64,000 bases of DNA from Janthinobacterium sp051380875 (GTDB lineage: Bacteria > Pseudomonadota > Gammaproteobacteria > Burkholderiales > Burkholderiaceae_D): assembly GCF_051380875.1 (NCBI RefSeq), contig NZ_JBNYXW010000022.1, forward strand, positions 40,310 to 104,309, written 5' to 3'. This document shows positions 16,429 to 25,458 of this stretch, in pieces. How positions within the stretch are numbered: the first letter of the stretch is position 1; each line of letters starts with the position of its first letter. The notes beneath the pieces were generated by a model. It was not told where the DNA came from. It worked only from the letters and a program-made list of their open reading frames with translations, and searched no databases. Both the position numbers and the translations under genes were made by a program.

Positions 16429-19400
16429 TTACTTTTGCAGGCTGACCGAAGCGGCCTTCAGGGTGCGGCGGCCCATCAGGAACTGCACCGCCATCTTCAG
16501 CATGCGGTAGACGAAGCGCAGCATCAGCAAGGTCAGCACGCATTCGAGCAGGGTCAGGATCATGGCTACAGCCACGGGCATGCGTTCGGCACGGCGGTGG
16601 AACTTGGCCACGGCGCCATCGCGGGCGATCTCGATGCTGTCATAGAAGGTCGGCACCACCAGCAGGGTCAAAATCGTCGAGGTGATCGTGCCGCCGATGA
16701 TGGCGATCGCCAGTGGGCGGTAGAACTCGCCGCCCTCGCCCAGGCCCAGCGCCACGGGGAACATGCCGGCGATCAGCGCAAACGTCGTCATCAGGATGGG
16801 GCGCAGACGCATGCGGCCCGCATACATCAGTGCGTCTTCGCGGCCATAGCCTTCTTCCTCGCGCTTGCGCGCCGCGTCCAGCAGCAAGATGGCGTTCTTG
16901 GCCACCAGGCCCATCAGCATGATGATGCCGATAAAACTCATCAGGTTGAGGGTGTTATTCGTGATCACCAGGGCCACCACCACGCCGATCAGGCTCAGCG
17001 GCAAGGACATCATCACGGCCACCGGCGCCGTGAAGGAACCAAACTGCATGACCAGGATCAAATACATCAGGCCGATACCCATCACCAGGGCGATCAGCAT
17101 TTCCGTGAACAGCTCTTGCTGGTCCTGGCCGGCACCGCCCAGCGCCAGGCCATAACCGGGAGGAAAATCGATGGCCTTGGCCAGATTCATGGCGTCGGTA
17201 GTCACTTCGCCGTTCGAACGGCCCTGCGCATTGGCCGACACGGTAATCGTGCGCTTGCCATTCTTGTGCTCGATACCGGACGGGCCCTTGCCCATGGTAA
17301 TGGTGGCGATCTGGTCCAGTGGCACCATTTGCGAGGTACCCGTCACGCTGATCGGCAGGCGCTCGATGTTTTCGGACGCCACGCGGTCGTCGGGATGCAG
17401 GCGCACGGCCACGTCGCGCGTCTCGCCCGTCGGATCGACCCAGTCGCCCACTTCCACGCCGGCAAACGCCACGCGCAACGATTGCGCTGCATCATTGACG
17501 GAAATACCCATCGAGTTGGCCAGGCCACGGTTGAGTTCAATCTGCAACTCGTTCTTCGGGTCTTGCTCGGACAGCCCGACGTCGACGGCGCCAGGGATCA
17601 GGCGCATCTTGTCCATGTAGGCATTCGTTATTTCCATCAGCTTGCGCGAGTCCGGCCCTGTGAATTCCACCTGGACCGGTTTTTGCGAACCGTTGCTCAA
17701 GTCGTCCTGCACCACGTATTCGGCGCCCACCAGGCGCGACATCTTTTCGCGCAGCTCGACTGCGATTTCCTTGGCAGAACGCTTGCGGGTGTTGCGCTTG
17801 CCGATATCGACATACACGCGCCCGCCGTTCGCATTGACGGAGCTGTTGGTATCCTTGGTTTCAGGCAAGGAGCGCGCCAGGACGGCCGCCGCTTCCAGTT
17901 TCAGGCGCGAATACTCGATGCTGCTCGACGATGGCGTGCGCACATTGATCATCAGGTTGCCCGAATCGGATGCTGGCAGGAAACTGGTGCCACCGTGCGT
18001 GGCGTGCAGCGCGATGGCGCCCACCAGGCTGCCAAAGGCGATCACGGCCATCCAGCGGCGGTGATGCAGGGCCCAGGCGATGACGTTGCCGTAGCGGTCG
18101 GCCTGGTGGTCGAACCAGTGATTGAATTTCTCCAGCACGCGACCGATGCCTTTTTTCGGCGCCGCATGTTCCTCGACCGGGTCGCCCCAGAAGGCCGACA
18201 GCATCGGATCGAGCGTAAACGAGATGCCCAGGCTGACCAGCACCGAGCACGTCACCGTCAGGGCGAACGGACGGAACCATTCGCCCGAGATGCCGGGCAT
18301 GAAAGCCACGGGAATGAAGACGGCAATGATCGAGAAGGTCGTGGCAGCCACGGCCATGCCGATCTCGGCTGTACCTTCCAGCGCCGCCGTGCGGCGATCC
18401 TTGCCCATCTGCATGTGGCGCACGATGTTTTCGCGCACCACGATGGCGTCATCGATCAGCACGCCAATGGCCAGCGACAAGCCCAGCAGGGTCATGAAGT
18501 TCAGGGTAAAGCCGCACAGCCACACGGCAATGAAGGCGGCAATCACGGAAGTCGGCAGGCTCAGCGCCGTAATCAGGGTCGAGCGCCAGGAGTTCAGGAA
18601 GGCGTAGACGACGAAAATGGTCAGCACGGCGCCCAGCACCAGCGATTCGATCACATTGTTCAGGCTATGCTGGGCGTTCTCGCCGCCATCGCGCGTTACT
18701 TGCAACTGCGTGCCTTTCGGCAAGGTCTTGTTGATTTCCCCGATCATGTCGCGGATCTTGTTGGCCACGCTGACGGTGGAGGCATCGCGCACGCGGGTAA
18801 TCGATATGCCCACGTTGGGCTTGCCGCTGCGCACGCTCAAGCTGTTGATTTCGGCAAAGCCATCCTGGATGGTCGCCACTTGCGCCAGGCGCACGATTTC
18901 CTCGCCGCGGCGCTTGATCACCACCTGTTCGAAATCGCTTGGGGACTCGATGCGGCCCACCAGGCGGATACTTTTCTCGTCCAGGGTGCCGCGCACCTTG
19001 CCGACCGGCGCGTTGGTATTCTGGTTGCGCAAGGCGGTGACCACATCGCTGACGGAAACATTGTATTCACGCAACTTTTCCGCGCGCAGCAGGACAGACA
19101 GTTCGCGTTTCAGCGAACCGCCCACATTCACCAGCGCCACGCCATCGACGGCGCGGAAACGGTCCGACAGCACGTCTTCGGCCAGGCGCGAGATTTCCGC
19201 ATGGCTTTGCGTGCTCGACGACAAGGCCAGCTGCATGATCGGTTCGGCCGAAGGGTTGATGCGCTGCAGGATCGGTTCGCGCATTTCCGTCGGCAGCTTG
19301 TAGCGCACGGCGGCAATGGCGTTGCGGATATCGTCGGAGGCCTCGATCAGGTTGGTCTTGAACGAAAACTGCAGGAAGATGCTGGCCGAGCCTTCGTTGG

Positions 19401-19650
19401 CGCTGCTATTGACCTCGGTCACGCCGGAAATGCTTTGCAGCGACTTTTCCAAGCGGTTGACCACTTCGCGCTCGACCGTATCGGGCGATGCGCCAGGGTA
19501 AGGAATGCTGACGACGATGAACGGCACTTCGACGTCCGGATTCTGGTTGACGCGCAGTTTCTTGAGCGCCAGCAAGCCGACGCACATCATCGCCAGGATC
19601 AGGACGATGGTGGCGGTGGGCCGCTTGATACTGAAATCGGAAAGGAACAT
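16429..19650 (-). CDS. RND-family (HAE1/AcrB-type) efflux transporter
   Basis: This 1073-residue inner-membrane pump has the canonical opening FLSDFSIKRPTATIVLIL. Two large periplasmic loops follow the first and seventh helices. The proton-relay pair is in ALSLAIGVLIDDAIVVREN-like helix 4 (IDDAIVV), and the C-terminal helix set includes FIGIIMLMGLVAKNAILLLD. It exports hydrophobic compounds in a tripartite complex. The adaptor gene ends three bases upstream of its start, but no outer-membrane channel gene is in the operon, so it must borrow one. An extra C-terminal hydrophobic/basic tail (about residues 1030-1073) extends beyond the usual end. Confidence 0.95.
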   Translation of the reverse strand: MFLSDFSIKRPTATIVLILAMMCVGLLALKKLRVNQNPDVEVPFIVVSIPYPGASPDTVEREVVNRLEKSLQSISGVTEVNSSANEGSASIFLQFSFKTNLIEASDDIRNAIAAVRYKLPTEMREPILQRINPSAEPIMQLALSSSTQSHAEISRLAEDVLSDRFRAVDGVALVNVGGSLKRELSVLLRAEKLREYNVSVSDVVTALRNQNTNAPVGKVRGTLDEKSIRLVGRIESPSDFEQVVIKRRGEEIVRLAQVATIQDGFAEINSLSVRSGKPNVGISITRVRDASTVSVANKIRDMIGEINKTLPKGTQLQVTRDGGENAQHSLNNVIESLVLGAVLTIFVVYAFLNSWRSTLITALSLPTSVIAAFIAVWLCGFTLNFMTLLGLSLAIGVLIDDAIVVRENIVRHMQMGKDRRTAALEGTAEIGMAVAATTFSIIAVFIPVAFMPGISGEWFRPFALTVTCSVLVSLGISFTLDPMLSAFWGDPVEEHAAPKKGIGRVLEKFNHWFDHQADRYGNVIAWALHHRRWMAVIAFGSLVGAIALHATHGGTSFLPASDSGNLMINVRTPSSSSIEYSRLKLEAAAVLARSLPETKDTNSSVNANGGRVYVDIGKRNTRKRSAKEIAVELREKMSRLVGAEYVVQDDLSNGSQKPVQVEFTGPDSRKLMEITNAYMDKMRLIPGAVDVGLSEQDPKNELQIELNRGLANSMGISVNDAAQSLRVAFAGVEVGDWVDPTGETRDVAVRLHPDDRVASENIERLPISVTGTSQMVPLDQIATITMGKGPSGIEHKNGKRTITVSANAQGRSNGEVTTDAMNLAKAIDFPPGYGLALGGAGQDQQELFTEMLIALVMGIGLMYLILVMQFGSFTAPVAVMMSLPLSLIGVVVALVITNNTLNLMSFIGIIMLMGLVAKNAILLLDAARKREEEGYGREDALMYAGRMRLRPILMTTFALIAGMFPVALGLGEGGEFYRPLAIAIIGGTITSTILTLLVVPTFYDSIEIARDGAVAKFHRRAERMPVAVAMILTLLECVLTLLMLRFVYRMLKMAVQFLMGRRTLKAASVSLQK

Positions 19651-19653
19651 GGC

Positions 19654-20832
19654 TTAGTTTCCTTTACCGGCAACGGCGGTGCTGCTGCTGGCCATGGCGG
19701 CCGCTGGCACGGCCTTGGCGGCAGTCAGTTCGACTTTCTGGCCATCCTTGAAGGTCGAGCCCGGCGTGCGCAGCACGGTGTCGCCACTGGCCAGGCCGCT
19801 TTGCACTTCCCACTGGCCCGTGCGCACATCGCGCGCGCCGATGCGCAAGACGGCCTTCTGCAAGGCCTTGTCCTTGACTTTCCAGGTATAGGTCTGGTCG
19901 CCAGCCTTCACCAGGGCCGAATCGGGGATCATCAGCGCGCTGACGGTGGCCGCTTCGATGCGTCCTTCCGCATACAGGCCCGCCACCCTCGGTTGCTCCT
20001 TGTCATTGAAATCGACCAGCACGGCCACCTGGCGCGTGATGGCGTTGGCGGCAGGGTCGACCCGGCGCACCTTGCCCGCAAAATCCTGTCCCGGATAACC
20101 ATTGATGCGGAACAACACCGGCTGGCCCACCTTGACGACGCCGATCTTGTCGGCCGAGACCAGACCCTCCAGGCGCATGCTGGTCGGATCGATGACCTTG
20201 ATCAATTCCTTGCCGATTTGCGCCGTATCGCCATTCGATACCTTGCGCTCGCTGACGATACCGTCGAACGGTGCGCGCACGAGGGTGCGCTGCAACTGCT
20301 GGCGGGCCTGCACGGCGCGGCTCTTCGCGGCCGACAGGTCGCTCTGCGCATTGTTGCGGCGGATTTCCGCGTCTTCCAGCGCCTGCGTCGAAGTCATGCC
20401 CGAGGCGCGCAGGGTTTTCATGCGCTGGAACATGCGTTCGGACTGCTCCAGCACCTGGCTGGCGGCGCGGCTCGCTTCCTCGGCCGAATTGAGGCTGTCG
20501 CGGATCGACGTTTCGTCCAGGCGCACCAGCACGTCGCCCCGTTTGACAGCTTCGCCATTCTCTTTCAGTACCTGGATCACCACGGCCGACACTTCGGCGC
20601 GCAGGTCGGCGTTGCGCTCAGGCTGCACCGAGCCGGTGATGACGGGACCGGACGCCAGCGCATTGCCTTGAATGGTCAGCAAGTCTTCCGGCGATACCAG
20701 TAAATTGACGGCGGCGCTGGCCTTCTCGTCCTTGCCGTCCTTGCCAGTGCCTTTGCCAGGATCTTTAGACTCTTTGCCACAGGCGGCCAAGGCAGAAGCG
20801 ATTGCCAGAACAAACAGGGTTTTGCGCAACAT
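19654..20832 (-). CDS. Membrane-fusion (adaptor) lipoprotein of the RND pump
   Basis: This 392-residue protein has a lipobox ALAAC (Cys18), a barrel-sandwich hybrid region (ADLRAEVSAVVIQVLKENGE ... GDVLVRLDETSIRDSLNSAE), a helical hairpin (about 110-170) and beta-barrel/membrane-proximal domains. It bridges the RND pump and the outer-membrane channel in the periplasm. The first gene of the two-gene operon, it has a GGAGAG ribosome site. No local regulator is adjacent. Confidence 0.94.
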   Translation of the reverse strand: MLRKTLFVLAIASALAACGKESKDPGKGTGKDGKDEKASAAVNLLVSPEDLLTIQGNALASGPVITGSVQPERNADLRAEVSAVVIQVLKENGEAVKRGDVLVRLDETSIRDSLNSAEEASRAASQVLEQSERMFQRMKTLRASGMTSTQALEDAEIRRNNAQSDLSAAKSRAVQARQQLQRTLVRAPFDGIVSERKVSNGDTAQIGKELIKVIDPTSMRLEGLVSADKIGVVKVGQPVLFRINGYPGQDFAGKVRRVDPAANAITRQVAVLVDFNDKEQPRVAGLYAEGRIEAATVSALMIPDSALVKAGDQTYTWKVKDKALQKAVLRIGARDVRTGQWEVQSGLASGDTVLRTPGSTFKDGQKVELTAAKAVPAAAMASSSTAVAGKGN

Positions 20833-21030
20833 GGATAACTCTCCGGATAGATTGGACCGCTATCAGCCCGGCGGCCCGGATAGGGCAGGCAAGCGATAGG
20901 CAGGTATTTATTGTTTTATTAAAACCACAAGCGCCAAAGTATCCATGAGCGTGTCTGGCCATGTCAATCGGCGGTTTCCTGTAATGCTTTAATCAATGGA
21001 TGAAACGTAGTTTTTACGCCCTGAAACGCA

Positions 21031-21055
21031 AAACCCCGCCTTCAGGCGGGGTTTT
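21031..21055 (-). terminator. Terminator downstream of the DUF212 gene
   Basis: A ten-base-pair stem AAACCCCGCC/GGCGGGGTTT with a TTCA loop is followed on the minus strand by a T-rich stretch. It is symmetric enough to work in both directions. Confidence 0.8.
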
Positions 21056-21075
21056 GCAGGGGGGGGCAATGACGC

Positions 21076-21501
21076 CTAGCGGCCGAACACGACATTGACC
21101 AGGAAACCGATCACCACGCCCGTGCACAGGCCGCCAGTGATTTCCACCAGCGTGTGGCCCATGCGCTCGCGCAGCGTCGTGTGCGCCGCACTGCCCGCCT
21201 CCCTGGCCAGGCGGTTGATGGCCGCCGCCTGCTTGCCCACGTGCTGGCGCAGGCTGTTGGCGTCGATGATGACGATGAAAGCCAGGGTGACGGCCACGCC
21301 GAAGGCGGGATGGCCGATGCCTTCGCGCAAGGCAATCAGGGTCGCCATGCTGGAAACGACGGCGCTGTGGTTGCTGGGAAAGCCGCCATTGCCGACCAGG
21401 CCGAACGCCCATTGGCGCGTGCGGGCACTGTTGATCAGGAATTTGATCGGTCCGACCAGGATCCAGGTGATCAGGGGCGTGACGAGGTAAGCGATATCCA
21501 C
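21076..21501 (-). CDS. DUF212 (YuiD-like) acid phosphatase/haloperoxidase-related membrane protein
   Basis: This 141-residue protein has the family blocks GNGGFPSNHSAVVSSMATLI and MGHTLVEITGGLCTGVVIGF. The P-S-N-H-S element resembles the PAP2 phosphatase active site and DUF212 is described as PAP2-related, but biochemical function is not established. Four hydrophobic segments are visible. The start is GTG at 21501 with a gaaggaa ribosome site seven bases upstream. It is monocistronic. Confidence 0.88.
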   Translation of the reverse strand: MDIAYLVTPLITWILVGPIKFLINSARTRQWAFGLVGNGGFPSNHSAVVSSMATLIALREGIGHPAFGVAVTLAFIVIIDANSLRQHVGKQAAAINRLAREAGSAAHTTLRERMGHTLVEITGGLCTGVVIGFLVNVVFGR

Positions 21502-21747
21502 GGGGTATTCCTTCTTCTATATATATGTAGTGTGTGTCAGGGGCTGCGGCAGCCAGGCAGGCGCGCCGCAATTATCGCAGATCAAGCGCACCAGCAGAAC
21601 TGTCTGTCGACACCGACAAAACGCCGCGCGCAGCGGCAATAATATAAAATCATGGCGTATACAACAATTGACGTATATCAACACTGGGTGCGGCGCGATG
21701 CGCGGCGCTGATAATCAAACGTCTTTCACACTTGCAACGGGGTCCCC

Positions 21748-22827
21748 ATGCGGCATTTCAGAATTTCTTTTTTAGTTACCTTCATCCTGATGGCGGTGTC
21801 CGGCTGGTGGGGCTACAGCCACGGCGGCACGAGCGGGATGATCAATGCCCTGTGGATCACAGGCGTGCTGGGCATCATGGAAGTGTCGTTGTCGTTCGAC
21901 AATGCGGTGGTGAATGCCTCGGTCTTGCGCCACTGGAATGAATTCTGGCAAAAACTGTTCCTGACGGTAGGTATCCTCGTGGCCGTCTTCGGCATGCGGC
22001 TGCTGTTCCCGCTGGTCATCGTTTCCGTTGCCACGGGCCTGGGCCTGGTCGATGTGTGGACCATGGCCACCACCACGCCGGAAGTGTATGCCAAGCACCT
22101 GACGGACAACCACGCGCAAGTGGCGGCCTTCGGCGGCGCCTTCTTGCTGCTGGTGTTCCTGAACTTCATGTTCGACGATGAAAAAGAATTGCACTGGCTG
22201 GGCTGGGCCGAGGAAAAGGTCAACGCCCTGGGCACCGAGGGCCTGGCCATCCTGATCACCATGGGCGCCGTGGCCGCCTGCGTGGCCATGGGCCCAGTCG
22301 ATGAAAAATACAGCGTGCTGGCAGCCGGTATCGTCGGCATCGCCGTCTACATCGGCGTGAACTGGATCAGCGGCTTGCTGGAGGAAGGCGAACCGGACCT
22401 GCAGAACGACGAGGAAGACGCTGCGCCAGCGAAGAGCGGCAATGGCGACCTGGTGAAAACGGTGGCGCGCGGCAGCATCGGCGGCTTCCTGTACCTGGAA
22501 GTGCTGGACGCCTCGTTCAGCTTTGACGGCGTGATCGGCGCCTTTGCCATCACCAACGATGTCGTCATCATCATGCTGGGCCTGGCCATCGGCGCCATGT
22601 TCGTGCGTTCGATGACGGTATTCCTGGTCCACAAGGGCACCCTGGACGAATTCGTCTACCTCGAACACGGCGCCCATTATGCGATCGGCATCCTGGCCTT
22701 GATCATGCTGGCATCCGTCAAGTACCATATTCCGGAGTGGTTCACGGGCCTGTCGGGCGTGGCCTTCATCCTCGTCTCGCTGTGGTCGTCCTTGCGTTAT
22801 CGCAAGCGGCACGCGGCACAAACTTGA
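21748..22827 (+). CDS. DUF475 TerC-like integral membrane protein
   Basis: This 359-residue polytopic protein has the TerC/DUF475 charged-membrane motifs: SLSFDNAVVNASVL near residues 48-61, DASFSFDGVIGAFAITNDVV near 254-273, and an acidic central loop (GEPDLQNDEEDAAP). TerC-related proteins are linked to metal-ion handling, especially manganese, and to membrane docking of Ter proteins. It sits 102 bases upstream of terD in the same direction and starts the Ter region. The exact transport role is inferred. Confidence 0.88.
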   Translation: MRHFRISFLVTFILMAVSGWWGYSHGGTSGMINALWITGVLGIMEVSLSFDNAVVNASVLRHWNEFWQKLFLTVGILVAVFGMRLLFPLVIVSVATGLGLVDVWTMATTTPEVYAKHLTDNHAQVAAFGGAFLLLVFLNFMFDDEKELHWLGWAEEKVNALGTEGLAILITMGAVAACVAMGPVDEKYSVLAAGIVGIAVYIGVNWISGLLEEGEPDLQNDEEDAAPAKSGNGDLVKTVARGSIGGFLYLEVLDASFSFDGVIGAFAITNDVVIIMLGLAIGAMFVRSMTVFLVHKGTLDEFVYLEHGAHYAIGILALIMLASVKYHIPEWFTGLSGVAFILVSLWSSLRYRKRHAAQT

Positions 22828-22929
22828 AATCGGGGGTTCCGCCCCCAATTGAGAGAGTAATGGCACGAGCGCCCTGGCGCTCATCCCATGAAGGCATAAT
22901 TGAGTTTAATTACTGAAAAGGAGCACCAC

Positions 22930-23505
22930 ATGGCAATCAGTTTGCAAAAAGGCGGCAACGTCAACCTGAGCAAGGAAGCACCGAACCTGAAGAAGATCAT
23001 CGTCGGCCTCGGCTGGGATCCTCGTTCGACCGACGGCGCCACCTTCGACCTTGACGGCAGCGCTTTCCTTCTGAAAAGCGACGGCAAAGTCCGTGGCGAC
23101 TCTGACTTTATCTTCTACAACAACCTGAAGTCGACCGACGGCTCCGTCGTCCACACGGGCGACAACACCACCGGCGAAGGCGAAGGCGACGATGAGCGCA
23201 TCGAAATCGACCTGTCGCGCGTGCCAGCCGAGATCGACCGCGTCAGCATCACCGTGACGATCCATGACGCCGACGCGCGCCGCCAGAACTTCGGCATGGT
23301 CTCGAAAGCCTTCATCCGCTGCCTGAACGCGGAAGGCGAAAAAGAAATCGCCCGCTACGACCTGTCAGAAGACAGCTCGACCGAAACGGCGATGATCTTT
23401 GGCGAGATCTACCGCTACAACGGCGAATGGAAGTTCAAGGCCATCGGCCAGGGCTTCAACGGCGGCCTCGGCCCCCTCGCACGCTCGTTCGGTGTGAATG
23501 CTTAA
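22930..23505 (+). CDS. terD: TerD-family calcium-binding stress protein
   Basis: This 191-residue single TerD domain begins AISLQKGGNVNLSKEAPNLK. It retains the calcium-site acidic clusters (GWDPRSTDGATFDLD, GEGEGDDERIEIDL) and the end block RYNGEWKFKAIGQGFNGGL. It matches TerD more closely than TerE or TerZ, for example in VRGDSDFIFYNNL. Family members bind calcium and contribute to tellurite, phage and colicin resistance in enteric ter operons. The ATG at 22930 has an AAAGGAG ribosome site. A terminator follows directly. Confidence 0.93.
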   Translation: MAISLQKGGNVNLSKEAPNLKKIIVGLGWDPRSTDGATFDLDGSAFLLKSDGKVRGDSDFIFYNNLKSTDGSVVHTGDNTTGEGEGDDERIEIDLSRVPAEIDRVSITVTIHDADARRQNFGMVSKAFIRCLNAEGEKEIARYDLSEDSSTETAMIFGEIYRYNGEWKFKAIGQGFNGGLGPLARSFGVNA

Positions 23506-23525
23506 ACGTCATATGCGCTAAACAC

Positions 23526-23558
23526 AGCCGCCTGGACGTTTTCAGGCGGCTTTTTTTT
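23526..23558 (+). terminator. Terminator after terD
   Basis: A nine-base-pair stem AGCCGCCTG/CAGGCGGCT is followed by eight T. It lies 21 bases after the terD stop and ends 11 bases before the next start, so the AIM24 gene is reached only by read-through. Confidence 0.9.
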
Positions 23559-23568
23559 GGAGATTACC

Positions 23569-24288
23569 ATGCCAGTATTTAGTGTCACCGGCGACGTCGA
23601 TCCTTTCCTCCACGTCAGCATGAAGCAGGGCGAAACCATCTATTGCGAATCGGATGCGATGGTGATGATGGAGACGGCGCTGGACTTGAAAGGCAAGATG
23701 ACGGGTGGCCTGGGCAGCGCCATCATGCGCCGCTTCGCCAATGGCGAATCGTTCTTCCAGCAGCATATCGAAGCGGTGCGCGGCAGCGGCGATTGCCTGC
23801 TCTCGCCGACCTTGCCGGGCGCCATCGAAGTAGTCGACGTGGGTGCCCGCCAATACCTGCTCAATGACGGCGCCTTCGTCGCCGCCACCTCGGGCACGGA
23901 AATGAAGGTGCGCACGCAAAGCATCGGCAACGCGCTGTTCGCCCAGTCGGGCGGCTTCTTCGTCATGGAGACGGCCGGCACGGGACAAGTGGTGGTGTCC
24001 GGTTTCGGCTCCATGTTCCAGCTCGACGTCGAGCCGGGCAAGGATGTCGTCATCGACAATTCCCACGTGGTGTGCTGGGACAATAGCCTGAAATACGACA
24101 TTTCCGTGACCACGGGCGGCGGTGCAGGCAGCGGCGGCGGCATCGGCGGCTTCCTCGGCAATATCGTCAACAGCGTCACCAGCGGCGAAGGCATCGTGCT
24201 GCGCTTTTCCGGCTCGGGCAAGGTCTTCATCTGCTCGCGCAACCGCGACGCCTTCCTGAAGTGGACAGCTACGGGCAAGGCTAGCTAA
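23569..24288 (+). CDS. AIM24-family protein (TIGR00266), ter-linked
   Basis: This 239-residue protein is mostly beta-strand, with a Gly-rich C-terminal segment (VTTGGGAGSGGGIGGFLGNI, about residues 185-204). Early blocks include KQGETIYCESDAMVMMETA and the mid-region GGFFVMETAGTGQVVVSGFG. TIGR00266/AIM24 proteins form tryptophan-RNA-binding-protein-like folds. They recur in ter loci, where they are predicted to act near the membrane with TerC/TerD. The TTGGAG ribosome site overlaps the T-run of the preceding terminator. Confidence 0.88.
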   Translation: MPVFSVTGDVDPFLHVSMKQGETIYCESDAMVMMETALDLKGKMTGGLGSAIMRRFANGESFFQQHIEAVRGSGDCLLSPTLPGAIEVVDVGARQYLLNDGAFVAATSGTEMKVRTQSIGNALFAQSGGFFVMETAGTGQVVVSGFGSMFQLDVEPGKDVVIDNSHVVCWDNSLKYDISVTTGGGAGSGGGIGGFLGNIVNSVTSGEGIVLRFSGSGKVFICSRNRDAFLKWTATGKAS

Positions 24289-24340
24289 GAAAGCTGGCCA
24301 AATTGCGCTGCTAGTTTGTAGTTCAAAAAAATCTACTAAG

Positions 24341-24391
24341 GCCAGGTTAAGTCTGGCCACTTAGAATTCCCGCGCGCGCACCTGCGCGCGG
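24341..24391 (+). terminator. Two hairpins between the AIM24 gene and the ter biosynthetic operon
   Basis: GGCCAG-gttaagt-CTGGCC (24341-24359) and CCGCGCGCGC-ac-ctGCGCGCGG (24370-24391) are followed by a T/C-rich tract. They probably separate the AIM24 transcript from the downstream operon. Confidence 0.45.
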
Positions 24392-24420
24392 CTTTCCCTT
24401 TCTTTACCCGGTCACCGTAC

Positions 24421-25458
24421 ATGCAAAGAGTCTGGTTCAACAAAACATTTTCCTCGGTCGGCACGGCCATGCGCCTGATCCGCGAGGCCGACCTGGCCGC
24501 CACTGGCGGCAAGCCGCGCTACCATATCGTGTGCAGCAATACGAACGCGCACGCGGCGGCTTTTTTGTCGGCCCACGAATACGCCGTCGAGCCATCGGGG
24601 CTGACGGGCCTCAATTATGTGGAGTGGTGCCTGGAGTTTTGCCGCGACCGCAACATCACGATTTTCTGGCCCGGCAAGGAAGCGGGCCTGATCGGCAGCG
24701 CCAGTGCGCGCTTCGCCGCCATCGGCACACGCGTGCTCAGCGTGGCCAGTGAAGATACCCTGGCCTTGATGCACGACAAGGCGCGCTTCTGCGACGGCCT
24801 CGACTTGGCCCTGGCGCGCCCGGCCGACTATCGCGCCGTCACCAGCATCGAAGAATACGACGCCGCCTATGCCGAGCTGCGTCCTTTGCACCGCAAGCTG
24901 TGCATCAAGCCGTCCGAATCCGTGTATGGCCTGGGCTTTGCCGTGCTCGATGAAGAGCGTTCCAGCGCCCAGTTGCTGCTGGCCGGCGCCGCCTACCAGA
25001 TCAATGCGCAGGAATTGCGCAGCGGCCTGGCGCAGTTGAAAACCTTCAAGACCCTGCTGCTGATGGAATACCTCGATGGCTACGAATACAGCGCCGACTG
25101 CGTCGCCAACCAGGGCGCGCTGGTGTGCGCCGTGCCGCGCAAGAAGCTGCACGCGGGCGGCAGCGGCCAGCTGATCGAACTGCGCGAAGACCTGCTGGCG
25201 GCCTGCGCAAAACTGGCACGCGACTACCGCCTGAACGGCGTGTTCAACATCCAGTTCCGCGAGGGCGCGAATGGCCTGGCTTTGTTGGAAATCAACCCGC
25301 GCATGTCGGGCGGCATCGGCATGGCCTGCGCGGCAGGCCCGAATCTGCCCTACCTGGCGCTGGCAGGTTTCGACCAGGGCTTTGACAAGCTCAGCGTGCC
25401 CGCCATCCGCGAGGGCATGCGCGTGGGCGAATCCGCCTACGCCGTGGAACTGCCATGA
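24421..25458 (+). CDS. Ter-cluster ATP-grasp ligase
   Basis: This 345-residue ATP-grasp enzyme has an N-terminal Rossmann-like pre-ATP-grasp domain (about 1-110). Nucleotide-binding segments follow (KLCIKPSESVYGLGFAVL; KTLLLMEYLDGYEYSADC), and the metal/ATP signature LLEINPRMSGGIGMA lies near residue 289. It belongs to the ATP-grasp family found in ter metabolite gene sets, where it is predicted to ligate an amino acid or similar group to a nucleoside-like intermediate. First gene of a tightly overlapping operon; its TGA overlaps the next ATG (ATGA). The substrate is unknown. Confidence 0.88.
   Translation: MQRVWFNKTFSSVGTAMRLIREADLAATGGKPRYHIVCSNTNAHAAAFLSAHEYAVEPSGLTGLNYVEWCLEFCRDRNITIFWPGKEAGLIGSASARFAAIGTRVLSVASEDTLALMHDKARFCDGLDLALARPADYRAVTSIEEYDAAYAELRPLHRKLCIKPSESVYGLGFAVLDEERSSAQLLLAGAAYQINAQELRSGLAQLKTFKTLLLMEYLDGYEYSADCVANQGALVCAVPRKKLHAGGSGQLIELREDLLAACAKLARDYRLNGVFNIQFREGANGLALLEINPRMSGGIGMACAAGPNLPYLALAGFDQGFDKLSVPAIREGMRVGESAYAVELP

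Noticed and set aside
15973..20703. A 1576-codon open frame on the plus strand
   Set aside because: It lies antisense to the RND pump and adaptor, which have full family motifs. Its translation is His/Gln/Arg-rich without any domain, a typical shadow frame of GC-rich codons.
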